Shown: piece by piece, positions 24,175 to 32,825 of the stretch
Layout of the letters: each line of letters opens with the position of its first letter
How positions within the stretch are numbered: position 1 is the first letter of the stretch
From: a virus
IMG/VR virus record: IMGVR_UViG_3300021347_000007
Coordinates: 1 to 43,934 of that record
DNA: 43,934 nt
Direction: 5' to 3' (one strand)
The notes under the pieces: generated by a model
Databases searched by the model: none
What the model was told of the DNA's origin: nothing
The model's input: the letters and a program-made list of their open reading frames with translations, nothing else
Translations under genes and position numbers: made by a program

Positions 24175-25239
24175 TTAACCTTCTTCTTCAACTTTTATTT
24201 TTTCTAATTGACTTTCAAATACTTCTTTTCTTCCTGTAGAATAGGATGAAAACAATTCAATTATTTTATTATCAAACTTTTCTTTATCACTATATTGAGT
24301 TGCGGTATTATAACCTTTTTGGTGTAAATTATCACTTATATTATCTTCTAACCAGTTCTGTATAAATTCTGCTAGAATGTCATGAATATTATTTAATTCA
24401 TAAGTCCATATTCCATTTTCATCAGACATCCACTCAGGTTTCATATGTGGGACTTTACCAATAACAGGTGTTTTAGTTATCATTGACTCAATAGGAAATG
24501 TTCCAAAAGCTGAAGTATCATCAACCCACACAGAAACGAAGGAGTCTTTGAGGTATTCCGCAAATTCGTCTTGAGATAGCCCCCTCATATCTCTAAATGT
24601 TATCCAACGATATTGAGGGTATTTTAGATAAAATGTCTTAATAATTTTCATACTATCCCTTTGGTCTCTTGTATGGATAGAAACAATAGGTTTAGATGGT
24701 AATTCCTTAGGGTTGAACCTTTCATTAATGAATGGTTCAACTACGTCAAAACTAACACCTTTCATAATTTCAGAAATATACTCTTTTTGTGTATCGCTTG
24801 TAGTAATACATTTCATAAATCCGTGTGTTGTCCATGACTCTCCGGGTTTTATAGTTTCTAACATGTGGTCATATGCTTGACATAACACAATCTTAGCACA
24901 TGATAATTTAGATACTTGCTCCATAACGTGACCATAAATTTCAGGAATAACAATAAAATCCTCAGGTGAGACCTTTAAGTCTTGACCCTCAATAGATACG
25001 TGAGGTATATCCATATATTCACTACCCATCCAAGACTCGACTCCTGAATAATCGTTCTTTTCGTGCATAATCATGGAATTAAATCCATTATTCTTTAGCG
25101 TTAATGCCATGTCATAAATAAATCTAACACCCGCTTTAGCATTACCTTTAGTGTCTTGTACTAAAAAGTAAATTCTATGATTTTTTTCAGTCAAGTTTTT
25201 TACTGACTGTTCTACTTTCAAAATAGTTTCTTCATTCAT
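24175..25239 (-). CDS. GT-B fold glycosyltransferase-like protein, 354 residues
   Basis: The product has an N-terminal Rossmann half (RIYFLVQDTKGNAKAGVRFI) and a C-terminal half with KPIVSIHTRDQRDSMKIIKT, then LKDSFVSVWVDDTSAFGTFP followed by IESMITKTPVIGKVPHMKPE. The FGTFPIESM segment corresponds to the E-x-x-A/M nucleotide-sugar-binding loop of GT4-like enzymes. A short acidic tail follows. No membrane helix is seen. It belongs to the glycan cassette and sits 2 bases after a small unknown gene. The substrate is unknown. Confidence 0.7.
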   Translation of the reverse strand: MNEETILKVEQSVKNLTEKNHRIYFLVQDTKGNAKAGVRFIYDMALTLKNNGFNSMIMHEKNDYSGVESWMGSEYMDIPHVSIEGQDLKVSPEDFIVIPEIYGHVMEQVSKLSCAKIVLCQAYDHMLETIKPGESWTTHGFMKCITTSDTQKEYISEIMKGVSFDVVEPFINERFNPKELPSKPIVSIHTRDQRDSMKIIKTFYLKYPQYRWITFRDMRGLSQDEFAEYLKDSFVSVWVDDTSAFGTFPIESMITKTPVIGKVPHMKPEWMSDENGIWTYELNNIHDILAEFIQNWLEDNISDNLHQKGYNTATQYSDKEKFDNKIIELFSSYSTGRKEVFESQLEKIKVEEEG

Positions 25240-25241
25240 TT

Positions 25242-25514
25242 TTATAAATGTTTTAATATTTGATGTTTTAATAATGTATTAAATGCAATTTTAAAGGGTA
25301 TACTTAAGTCTCTTGTACTATGTACACCTAAGTTATTATCGACCTCTTCTTTTTCTATCATGATGATTTCTAACATCATTTTTACGACTTCAAAAGAGAC
25401 TAAATTAATTGTTTGTTCTGTATCACCACTTAAGTTACCATCAACAGACATATTAACAGCATCTGTTATACTATCTAAGTCTACGTAATACATTTCACCT
25501 AAAACTTCTATCAT
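25242..25514 (-). CDS. small hypothetical protein, 90 residues
   Basis: The product MIEVLGEMYYVDLDSITDAV and following is acidic with a hydrophobic helix (SFEVVKMMLEIIMIEKEEVD) and a C-terminal segment DLSIPFKIAFNTLLKHQILK. It overlaps the upstream HAD-like gene by one base and precedes the GT-B gene by 2 bases. The spacing indicates one operon. No family is recognised, and its place in the glycan cassette does not by itself give a function. Confidence 0.65.
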   Translation of the reverse strand: MIEVLGEMYYVDLDSITDAVNMSVDGNLSGDTEQTINLVSFEVVKMMLEIIMIEKEEVDNNLGVHSTRDLSIPFKIAFNTLLKHQILKHL

Positions 25515-26158
25515 TAGATTAATGTTTTAATTGTATCTTCGAGTTCCGATATACACTTAATAGTATAATCGGACTCATATTCTTTATTGTATGTTGTTTC
25601 GTATTTAATCAATATTTTATCTTCAGATTTTAAAGATAAAATATCAGGATTCGATGTAATAATAACATCAAATCGATTAAAAGTATGCTCTAAAGTAATT
25701 TTAGAGTAAAATTTAATATTTTCAATTAAACACCCGTACTTTGAGAGGAAAAATAAGGTCGCCGGTTTTGATTTACCTATTTCGTCAGATATTATAGTTA
25801 TTTCATTTTCGTCTCTATAATTTATATAAAAATCATTTAAAATGTTAAATGTATTACCACTTACAGAGGGACTATGTCCAAATATATTCATGGGGAAATC
25901 AACATAAAAAAAATCATATAACTCATCATTATCCTTAAACTTAAAATGATTGATTAAATCTAAAGAAGTGACAGGTAAATTTAATCCGTACTCAAAGTCA
26001 TTTTCTTCTTCAGTATCTACCCATTCTTCCTCATCCTCATTATACTCTTTTGTTTCTTCAACCTCATTTTCATTTTCTAAATAAAATTTAGTGTATACCT
26101 GTTCAGTTTTGGTAAACACATCTCGTACAACTCCATTTAAATCTATCGCAATCTTCAT
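25514..26158 (-). CDS. HAD-like protein with altered catalytic motif (DLNGV)
   Basis: The product starts MKIAIDLNGVVRDVFTKTEQ, the HAD motif I position, with nucleophile D5. The usual second Asp (DxD) is N7, which supplies the general acid/base in phosphatases. A motif II-like ITIISDEIGKSKPATLFFLS follows near residue 120, with a K in the expected region, then a motif IV-like FDVIITSNPDILS. An insertion of about 40 acidic residues (EVEETKEYNEDEEEWVDTEE) sits between motif I and the cap. The N7 change suggests weakened or altered hydrolysis, or a binding role. It overlaps neighbours by one base on each side. Confidence 0.65.
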   Translation of the reverse strand: MKIAIDLNGVVRDVFTKTEQVYTKFYLENENEVEETKEYNEDEEEWVDTEEENDFEYGLNLPVTSLDLINHFKFKDNDELYDFFYVDFPMNIFGHSPSVSGNTFNILNDFYINYRDENEITIISDEIGKSKPATLFFLSKYGCLIENIKFYSKITLEHTFNRFDVIITSNPDILSLKSEDKILIKYETTYNKEYESDYTIKCISELEDTIKTLI

Positions 26159-26841
26159 TAGTCGTACTTATCTAATATTTTAGTGATAAGAGGATTTCTT
26201 ATTACATCTTCATTTTCAAATTCAAATACTCCTATTTTTTCTATTTCACGAAAACGATTTAATGCGTCGTATAATCCTGATTGTCTTTTATCTTTATATC
26301 TATCTGTTTGGTCAACATCACCCGAAATAAAAAACTTAGAATTAAACCCAATTCTTGTAAGTAATAGTTTCATTTGAGACGGTGTGGAATTTTGAGACTC
26401 TTCGAAAATCAGTATAGAATTATCTATATTCATACCTCTCATATAAGCTAAGGCGAATACTTCAATAACATCGTTATTTTTTAATTTTTCTCTCGACTCT
26501 TTACCTATTATTTTATTTAATAGATAGTAAGAAGGGAAAATGTACGGGTCTAGTTTCTCTTCTAGATTACCTGGTAAGGAACCTAATTTTTCTTCTGCTT
26601 CAACTGCGGGTCTTACTATGATAATCTTCTCATAAGAGTTATCACTATCCAATAACAAGTCAATCGCGGCTCTCATAGCAACGTAGGATTTACCAACACC
26701 TGCGGGTCCAGAACATATAGTTATCTCATTATCTATTAATGTATTATAATAGTGTTTTTGATTTTCAGATAAAAACTTTTTACGTGATACCTTACCTATT
26801 ATACTTTTGATTTCTTCTTTCTTTATAACTTTATATGGCAT
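26158..26841 (-). CDS. phoH: PhoH-like ATPase
   Basis: PhoH-family P-loop ATPases are common in marine phages; their exact role is uncertain. The 227-residue product shows Walker A GPAGVGKS (45-52), the family segment VRPAVEAEEKLGSLPGNLEE (76-95), Walker B ILIFEESQ (143-150) and FISGDVDQTD (171-180). The length is normal for the short phage form. It overlaps the HAD-like gene by one base. Upstream, the 65-base gap to the next gene is A/T tract-rich and holds no copy of the late motif, so an early or middle promoter may be used. Confidence 0.95.
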   Translation of the reverse strand: MPYKVIKKEEIKSIIGKVSRKKFLSENQKHYYNTLIDNEITICSGPAGVGKSYVAMRAAIDLLLDSDNSYEKIIIVRPAVEAEEKLGSLPGNLEEKLDPYIFPSYYLLNKIIGKESREKLKNNDVIEVFALAYMRGMNIDNSILIFEESQNSTPSQMKLLLTRIGFNSKFFISGDVDQTDRYKDKRQSGLYDALNRFREIEKIGVFEFENEDVIRNPLITKILDKYD

Positions 26842-26906
26842 AAATTTTTTTTTTAAAAATAACAGGTTTTGTGTAAAACTAAATGTTTGATGATTAACTC
26901 ACTAAT

Positions 26907-27662
26907 TTAAATGAGTAGATGGTCTTGTATACTACCTTTCCTAAACCACGGTCTACTAATTATTCCTGACCATGCGTCCATAGTGGCACCCATATCAATA
27001 CATATTTTACCATACTCATCTCTTAATATAACTCCATAATCTTTTTGTAAACCGACCCCTAAAAAAACAATATCTTCTTTTATGTCTTTAAATTTTTTTA
27101 TAAAGTCTGACCGATTTTCGAAATTTACATTCTTAGAGTGTTCAGTATAACCGATATTAACTCCAAAAACCTCATTTAACTTATTTCGTTTCATTATTGA
27201 AACATTAGTACTAATAATGTGAAAATCATTACCTTGTATAAGGTTCTTTACTCCTTCAACCGAACCCAAATCCTTAGACCTACTTACTAAATGATTACAT
27301 ATTTTTAATGTGTCACAGTTGTATCCTACAGAACTAAAAAAATCTTTAGGTATCATCCAGTCTGAAAAATTTAAACCTGGTATATTATGATTTTTATTCA
27401 TTACTCCAACGACATCTGATTTAGTAAACGCATTTTTTAATACCTCACCCCAAGAGTCATAGAAATAATTTATCTCATTCGGATATTTAAATCCCCAGTT
27501 GCTCATACCGCGAGATAAAAAACTATTACTTCCATTTCTTTTTAATATAAAAATTTCACCATCACCAAATCTAGTAAGTGAAAACGGAGTTTTTGTACTA
27601 ATTTTATCTTTTAATAACATAACGACTTCAGAATCGCTCATATTCGGTTGAAGATATGTCAT
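26907..27662 (-). CDS. GT-D fold glycosyltransferase (DUF1792-like)
   Basis: GT-D enzymes use a DxE metal motif rather than DxD. The product has FSLTRFGDGEIFILKRNGSN with D34-G-E36, and an end CIDMGATMDAWSGIISRPWF that fits the family's C-terminal IDxGxxxD pattern. I choose ATG 27662 (MTYLQPNMSDSEVVMLLKDK) because it overlaps the stop of the upstream gene as ATGA; an in-frame ATG at 27677 would add five residues. The tight coupling to the multi-domain glycosyltransferase points to a shared glycan pathway. It is soluble, and the donor sugar is unknown. Confidence 0.78.
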   Translation of the reverse strand: MTYLQPNMSDSEVVMLLKDKISTKTPFSLTRFGDGEIFILKRNGSNSFLSRGMSNWGFKYPNEINYFYDSWGEVLKNAFTKSDVVGVMNKNHNIPGLNFSDWMIPKDFFSSVGYNCDTLKICNHLVSRSKDLGSVEGVKNLIQGNDFHIISTNVSIMKRNKLNEVFGVNIGYTEHSKNVNFENRSDFIKKFKDIKEDIVFLGVGLQKDYGVILRDEYGKICIDMGATMDAWSGIISRPWFRKGSIQDHLLI

Positions 27663-29830
27663 TGTTTTACTGACCATGGTGACGAACTAATTAATAAATT
27701 CAAATCAATATTAATGTCTTTATTAAGATATAGTGATTCAACTTCTTCTATTGTCGTTTCTTTAGTTAATTGTAACCCTAAATCTTCTTTTCTATTAACT
27801 GATAAATAATAATCTTTAAATTTAAAATCTCCACCTATTAACTTATTTGATATTCTAATTCTGGCATTTGGTATCCCGTAAGCATCCGCCATAATTAAAC
27901 CATGTAAACTTGAGGATAGTACATTCTCAACTTCAAGAATCTCATTAATGAACTCTTTCTCTCCTGAGCATATGTCAATTACTTTAAATCCTTTTTTCTC
28001 CAAATTTCTTATTGACTCCCTATCTCTTGCGGATTCAAACTCAATATAGTGAGGAATAATACCCCATTTATATTTTTTTTCAATTTTAGGATTATATATC
28101 TTTGGATAAAGTAAAGCGGGGTCTCCATATACTTCGGGACAATCAATACCTTTTTTTAATAGTTCTTGTCTAGTTAGCGGTCCTCTAACCGCGTATACTC
28201 TTTTAGGTGTTTGACCTATCATACCTCGGTCTATACATCCAGTACCCCACACAATACTATTAGGTTTAGTAAATAGCATTACACTACCGGTGGAGTATAC
28301 TGAATAGTTTCCGTTAGGTTGTTTTACGTTGAATACATCTTTTTCTGATATATCGGTATCAAATAATTCATCTATAATTTTATAAGGAACTAAATCACCC
28401 CAATTATGAGTGTTGTCGGGAGTTATTGTTCGGTCATTAAATACATAAGAAGGCTTAGACATAAAGTTTTTTTTCATTATTGTTTGATACAATTGTTGTT
28501 GGTTTTTATTAGCTTCTGTAGAAACCGAACCGTCTTTTTCGTGGTGAAAATAAACAAATAACCCTTTCGGTATTCTTTTACCTATGTAACCTTCTTTAGA
28601 CATTCTTATCCAAAAATCGTAATCTTCCCATCCCTGTAAATTCTCATCATATCCACCAACATAGTTATATGACTCTCGACTGTATAGTGAACTATTAACA
28701 ATAAAAGGACCCTTCATCAGTTGGTCTTTAGACCATTTAGGTCTTTTTTCCAAACCCTGAGTTTCACCTATGTGATGTGTATCACAATAAACTGGGCTTA
28801 CATTAGGGTTGTTTTTTATGATATTTACCGCAGTTTTAAGGTACTCAGGTAATATCATATCATCAGCATCTAATGGTAGGATATAATCTCCTGTACCTTC
28901 CATAACCGCTCTATTACGTGTTGAGGATACTCCACTATTTTCTTTATGTATGACTTTAATACCGTCCTGTTCCTCTAGTGTATCTAACTTCATTAAACAA
29001 TAATCATCTGTAGAACCATCATTAACTATTATTATCTCAAAATTAGTATATTCTTGATTATATACTGATAAAAGTGTGGGGTTAAGTCTTTTAGCGTAAT
29101 TATAAATTGGCATCGCAATCGTAACCAGGGGCTCATTACTTTTAATGGGTTTTCTTTTAAATTCTGTAGGTATCAGAACAGGTAAATTGTCCTTGTATCT
29201 CTCCACGAACTCGCTTCTATTTATATTCCACTGTTCGTTAGTTTGACCAACCGATAAATGAGTTATCCTAATATCATAAAATACACCTATCTTAACTCCC
29301 TCTATAAAGTTTCTAAACGAAAAATCAACATCGTAAAAGTGAAACCCTTTCACATCTTCATTAAAGGTCTTCTTTATATTTTTTTTATTTAACGCGATAA
29401 ATAAACCATCAACAATTATAGTATCGTCTATCTTTGTCCCTTTGGACTCACTGTATTTTGATGTCCATTTTTTACCGTCCTTTTCGTGATTTACAATACC
29501 GAACATTTCAGTATTTATCTCCCACCACATTCCCGATTTTGGTAAATATTTACTTCCGGCAGCTCCTAATATACCATAATCTGGATTTCTTTTAAAATGT
29601 TTTAATAATTTACTACCCCAATTTTTCTTTTCAAAATAAATGTCATCATGACATAATACTACAATATCATTAGTCGATTGTTCTAATATAATATTATACG
29701 CCTCAGTTAAAGAATGTGTTCCAGGATTCTCAAAAGGTATTATTTCAACCTTATGTAGACCGCATGACTTCTCTAAGTAATCACGATATTTCGGGTCAAT
29801 CTCTTTAGTACAATATCCGATAGTAATCAT
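27659..29830 (-). CDS. three-domain glycosyltransferase/GT2/polysaccharide pyruvyltransferase fusion
   Basis: The 723-residue protein has three parts. Residues 1-220 are a GT-A-like domain (MITIGYCTKEIDPKYRDYLE; NDIVVLCHDDIYF with DD at 62-63; GFHFYDVDFSFRNF). Residues about 232-450 are a classical GT2 (VTIAMPIYNYAKRLNPTLLS; IIIVNDGSTDD at 267-276; PLDADDMILPEYL at 319-331; GWEDYDFWIRM). Residues about 465-700 match polysaccharide pyruvyltransferase: NWGDLVPYKII (476-486), GTGCIDRG (529-536), VYAVRGPLTR (545-554), GDPALLYP (569-576), IPHY (592-595), SSSLHGLIMADAYGIPN (639-655). The fusion could extend a glycan and add a ketal pyruvate. It overlaps both neighbours (ATGA and 1 base). No membrane helix is seen. 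Confidence 0.85.
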   Translation of the reverse strand: MITIGYCTKEIDPKYRDYLEKSCGLHKVEIIPFENPGTHSLTEAYNIILEQSTNDIVVLCHDDIYFEKKNWGSKLLKHFKRNPDYGILGAAGSKYLPKSGMWWEINTEMFGIVNHEKDGKKWTSKYSESKGTKIDDTIIVDGLFIALNKKNIKKTFNEDVKGFHFYDVDFSFRNFIEGVKIGVFYDIRITHLSVGQTNEQWNINRSEFVERYKDNLPVLIPTEFKRKPIKSNEPLVTIAMPIYNYAKRLNPTLLSVYNQEYTNFEIIIVNDGSTDDYCLMKLDTLEEQDGIKVIHKENSGVSSTRNRAVMEGTGDYILPLDADDMILPEYLKTAVNIIKNNPNVSPVYCDTHHIGETQGLEKRPKWSKDQLMKGPFIVNSSLYSRESYNYVGGYDENLQGWEDYDFWIRMSKEGYIGKRIPKGLFVYFHHEKDGSVSTEANKNQQQLYQTIMKKNFMSKPSYVFNDRTITPDNTHNWGDLVPYKIIDELFDTDISEKDVFNVKQPNGNYSVYSTGSVMLFTKPNSIVWGTGCIDRGMIGQTPKRVYAVRGPLTRQELLKKGIDCPEVYGDPALLYPKIYNPKIEKKYKWGIIPHYIEFESARDRESIRNLEKKGFKVIDICSGEKEFINEILEVENVLSSSLHGLIMADAYGIPNARIRISNKLIGGDFKFKDYYLSVNRKEDLGLQLTKETTIEEVESLYLNKDINIDLNLLISSSPWSVKQ

Positions 29831-30258
29831 TAGTCGTCAAATACTTCTATCTCTAATGTCTTTTTTACCAATTCAGTCCACTGTCCGTTGTACCGAGTAC
29901 CCTTTACTATATGATTATCTATCCAATGGTAGTTACCACCACGAGGTTTACCCATAAGTAAATTACTATACTTAAATCCCCACTTATCTAACCACTCTTC
30001 AGTAATTTCCCTTACTTCTTCAGTTCTAGACGTGAAAAAAGTTATAATATTACCTTCATCATACCATTTATTTAAAATATCAACCGCTCCATCATATGGA
30101 ATAACCTGTTTCATTCTATCAGGCTCCTCGTTTGGAACATCGTCTGTAATAGTTCCGTCAATATCTATGAGATAATTTTTTATTCCATTAGGTAGTGTGG
30201 GACTTGTATTATATCCCTCATCGTCTATTTTACTATTTAATGTTATTTCTTTTTTCAT
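29830..30258 (-). CDS. HAD phosphatase, capsule-biosynthesis (EcbF/BcbF)-like
   Basis: The 142-residue product has HAD motif I LIDIDGTITDD (D32, D34), motif II FFTSRTEEVREITEEWLDKW (T76/S77 region), motif III K104 in LLMGKPRGGNYHWIDNH and motif IV D114. It has no cap insertion, so it would act on accessible phosphates. The GKP-(R)GG-xYHWID ending resembles small HAD phosphatases of capsule clusters, and T4 Pnkp 3'-phosphatase shares the fold. Context in a sugar-transfer operon favours a role in sugar-phosphate processing. It overlaps the fusion gene by one base and lies 6 bases after dUTPase. Confidence 0.72.
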   Translation of the reverse strand: MKKEITLNSKIDDEGYNTSPTLPNGIKNYLIDIDGTITDDVPNEEPDRMKQVIPYDGAVDILNKWYDEGNIITFFTSRTEEVREITEEWLDKWGFKYSNLLMGKPRGGNYHWIDNHIVKGTRYNGQWTELVKKTLEIEVFDD

Positions 30259-30264
30259 GACTTT

Positions 30265-30867
30265 TTAATTTCCTGTAGAACCAAATCCATTGTTGTTTCT
30301 ATCTTTTGTTTTTATTTCGTTCACCTTAACTAAATCAATTTGATTACCTTGTGCTACTGGACAAACAACTGCTTGTGCAATTTTATCACCGACATTAATT
30401 GTCTGAGATTCATTATTAAAGTTAAAGACTATTACTTTAATTTCTCCCGTATATCCATAATCAACTGTACCAGGTGTGTTAAGAACTGAAAGTCCCCTTT
30501 TAATTGCTAAACCACTTTTAGGTCTGACTTGAATTTCACATCTTTCGGGTACATCCAGGTATAGACCTGTTGGAATTAAAGCCCGACCAAAAGGTTCTAA
30601 AGTAACCGATTCATTCGCTCTCAAATCAAATCCTGAGTCCGTAGAATATGCGTACTCAGGTTCAGGATTGTCAGACTTATATACATAATTCAAAGTTATT
30701 TTAGGGTTTTCATATTGTTCGTTAAAGTTAGATTCTAACTCTTCCATATTTACACCTAAATTTTTTAATAACTCATCCGGGTTGGACATGTCTATATTAG
30801 TTAGTTTAGACTCAAGGTCTTTTAGTGTTTTTAAACTGTCTTTAAATTCGTTAATTTTTCCTATCAT
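30265..30867 (-). CDS. dut: dUTPase (trimeric) with N-terminal extension
   Basis: dUTPase hydrolyses dUTP to dUMP, keeping uracil out of phage DNA and feeding dTMP synthesis. The five family motifs are visible: STDSGFDLR (75-83), RPKSG (115-119), LNTPGTVDYGYTGEIKV (129-145, with D136 and Y139), GDKIAQAVVCPV (160-171) and the C-terminal NNNGFGSTGN (191-200). Phage dUTPases are usually about 140-150 residues. This one has about 60 extra helical residues at the N-terminus (MIGKINEFKDSLKTLKDLES), of unknown role. It overlaps the upstream exonuclease gene by 4 bases. Confidence 0.95.
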   Translation of the reverse strand: MIGKINEFKDSLKTLKDLESKLTNIDMSNPDELLKNLGVNMEELESNFNEQYENPKITLNYVYKSDNPEPEYAYSTDSGFDLRANESVTLEPFGRALIPTGLYLDVPERCEIQVRPKSGLAIKRGLSVLNTPGTVDYGYTGEIKVIVFNFNNESQTINVGDKIAQAVVCPVAQGNQIDLVKVNEIKTKDRNNNGFGSTGN

Positions 30868-31565
30868 TTTAATTCGTATATTTTTTTCATTACATCGACT
30901 AATACCTTTACGTCTCTTTCACAATAATCTGCAATAGGGGTTAGTCCATTTGCATTCCAATAAGTGTCGTGAACCATATTACCTGAAACTTCACCCGTTT
31001 TAGGACTGTCAACATTTAAAGCAACACACATGAGGTCCAATGATGCAGGTGAGTTAAATGAACCAAATTGCCACAGTTCCTTAGTGTCTACCGCTTTTAA
31101 ATCCCATGGTTTGGTACCTAATGAAGGTAATATCTTTGGTGGTTTAATACCGTTGACCACAAATCTCTTTGATAACATTGGCATATCAAATCCTTTTATA
31201 TTGTGACCACAAAGATAAAAGTCTAGTTTTAAAACTTTATTAAGTAAGTCTTTCACTCCGAGGAGTAATTTTTTTTCGTCATCCTCAGCGAATGTTGTGG
31301 TATGTATTTCACCCTTAGGTGTAATAAACGAGAATGACGCAACAATTATTTTTGAGAAGTCTGAAACTAGTGCCGCATGATTAGTGAAAATCTCATCTAA
31401 GTCTTTACCAACATCTTCAGGATACCTCTTCTCGAACCAATTACGGTAGCTCTCAAAAAGTCTACCCATTTCAGGATTTTTGTTATTTAGAGTAGTATAA
31501 TCTTTTTCAACTCCGACAGTCTCTAAATCGAAAAACAGTAATTTATTTAATGGTACGTCAATCAT
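30864..31565 (-). CDS. DnaQ-like 3'-5' exonuclease (DEDDy)
   Basis: Exo I is FFDLETVG (D13, E15), Exo II is CGHNIKGFDMPMLSKRF (D127) and Exo III is YCERDVKVLVDVM (Y214, D218), the DEDDy arrangement of proofreading-type exonucleases. The 233-residue protein has no polymerase domain, so it is a stand-alone nuclease, perhaps for replication proofreading, repair or host DNA turnover. It overlaps dUTPase by 4 bases and the upstream glycosyltransferase by 4 bases, so nucleotide metabolism and glycan genes share one operon. Confidence 0.88.
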   Translation of the reverse strand: MIDVPLNKLLFFDLETVGVEKDYTTLNNKNPEMGRLFESYRNWFEKRYPEDVGKDLDEIFTNHAALVSDFSKIIVASFSFITPKGEIHTTTFAEDDEKKLLLGVKDLLNKVLKLDFYLCGHNIKGFDMPMLSKRFVVNGIKPPKILPSLGTKPWDLKAVDTKELWQFGSFNSPASLDLMCVALNVDSPKTGEVSGNMVHDTYWNANGLTPIADYCERDVKVLVDVMKKIYELK

Positions 31566-32776
31566 CTTACAACTTCTTTATAAATTTCTGACCTTTTTTT
31601 AGTGACCGTATCCATATCATATGTTCCATTAACAGTTTCATACAGTCTTTCACCTAAATCTTCAGCAAAAGTCGGGTTTTTAATTAATTTTTTAATATGC
31701 TTCGCCCAATCAGACTTATTTCTGTGCTTGTCAACCAAAAGCGCATTACCGTCAGTAAATTCACCTTTATTTAGTGCGTGTTTTAAGTCTATCGTGTACG
31801 GTCCAACATCTGAAGCAATTAACGCTTTTTTATAAAAACCTGCTTCAATTACTTTAAGTTGTGATTTCATTCTGTTGAACATGGTATCTTTAATCGGAGC
31901 CAATGAAACGTCAAATTTTGAGTAGTTTTTTGCATATGATGTAACTGGCTGAGTCCACACCCTATGGTAAAAGGCGTTTTTATCTGTGTAATCTCCATCA
32001 ACTTCAAACTTCATTAGATAATTAAAATGGTCTTCACTGATAGTCTTGTAATTATCTGTGAATATTTCTTCATATTTTTTCCAAACAGTTTCCTCAGGTT
32101 TAATTGGTCTTTGTTTACGTTCACCTGTTTGAGGGTTTATTTCAGTCACATTACCTCGAATATCAAATCCACACACGTACATCTGATATTCGTCCTTAAA
32201 CTCTGTCAATTTACTAACAGTTCCATTAATTAACATCAAATCGTGTAAATGTGAAGAACCTCCTAACCAACCAAAACGAAGTTTTTCGGAGTTTTCAGTC
32301 ACCTCGTTAAATTGCTCTTCATTTGGGTCAACCGCATTTGGTAATACAAATACGTTTTTATTAGTCTTTTTAATTTCCTGTGCAAATAATTCAGTAGTTG
32401 TTGTCACAAATCTAGCAGCCTTAAGATTTTCTTGTATGTGAAAACTTAAGTTATTTGATTTTACTAACTCATATGCAGGATGCTCTTTTCCTGGCAGCCA
32501 GTAATCGTCAATATCACAGATGGTAACAATTCCCCAATCGTTAAGTTGTTTAATTATTTTAGGTGAAGTGTTGTAATCCTTACCAATAACACGGTGAAAG
32601 TGGACTATCTGATATTTTTTCCAGTATTGTTCATCGTTGATTTTAGGTTCATAGTCAATATCTACATGAAACTCTTCTGAATAATTATTTTGTAGATATA
32701 CATGAGGGTCTACAGACCTAAATTTACCAACTCCTGTACGGTCAGACGGTAAGACTAAGACATTAATTTTTGACAT
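31562..32776 (-). CDS. GT-B (GT4-like) glycosyltransferase
   Basis: The 404-residue product begins MSKINVLVLPSDRTGVGKFR, a GT-B start, with YQIVHFHRVIGKDYNTSPKI and VTICDIDDYWLPGKEHPAYE. The mid part, VTTTTELFAQEIKKTNKNVF then VLPNAVDPNEEQF, is the GT4-type N-V-D-P link. The C-terminal half has FGWLGGSSHLHDL and FDVSLAPIKDTMFNRMKSQL, then KVIEAGFYKKALIASDVGPY, where the E-A motif binds the nucleotide sugar. It is the first gene of this operon. The 49-base gap upstream has no late-motif copy. It is probably cytosolic; the substrate is unknown. Confidence 0.85.
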   Translation of the reverse strand: MSKINVLVLPSDRTGVGKFRSVDPHVYLQNNYSEEFHVDIDYEPKINDEQYWKKYQIVHFHRVIGKDYNTSPKIIKQLNDWGIVTICDIDDYWLPGKEHPAYELVKSNNLSFHIQENLKAARFVTTTTELFAQEIKKTNKNVFVLPNAVDPNEEQFNEVTENSEKLRFGWLGGSSHLHDLMLINGTVSKLTEFKDEYQMYVCGFDIRGNVTEINPQTGERKQRPIKPEETVWKKYEEIFTDNYKTISEDHFNYLMKFEVDGDYTDKNAFYHRVWTQPVTSYAKNYSKFDVSLAPIKDTMFNRMKSQLKVIEAGFYKKALIASDVGPYTIDLKHALNKGEFTDGNALLVDKHRNKSDWAKHIKKLIKNPTFAEDLGERLYETVNGTYDMDTVTKKRSEIYKEVVR

Positions 32777-32825
32777 ACTTTTTCAGTTTAGAAAAAATAT
32801 ACGAAAAAATACCTATTAAGAAAAG

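Noticed and set aside
26842-26906. Possible promoter or terminator between the PhoH and GT-D genes
   Set aside because: The gap is only A/T tracts with a weak 5-bp GTTTT/AAAAC stem and no late-motif copy; not enough to call either.
23339-32776. Reading the glycosyltransferases as a DNA base-glucosylation system as in T4
   Set aside because: No dCMP hydroxymethylase or other base-modifying gene is visible in the window, and the enzymes resemble surface-glycan types rather than T4 alpha/beta-glucosyltransferases. It cannot be excluded from the rest of the genome.
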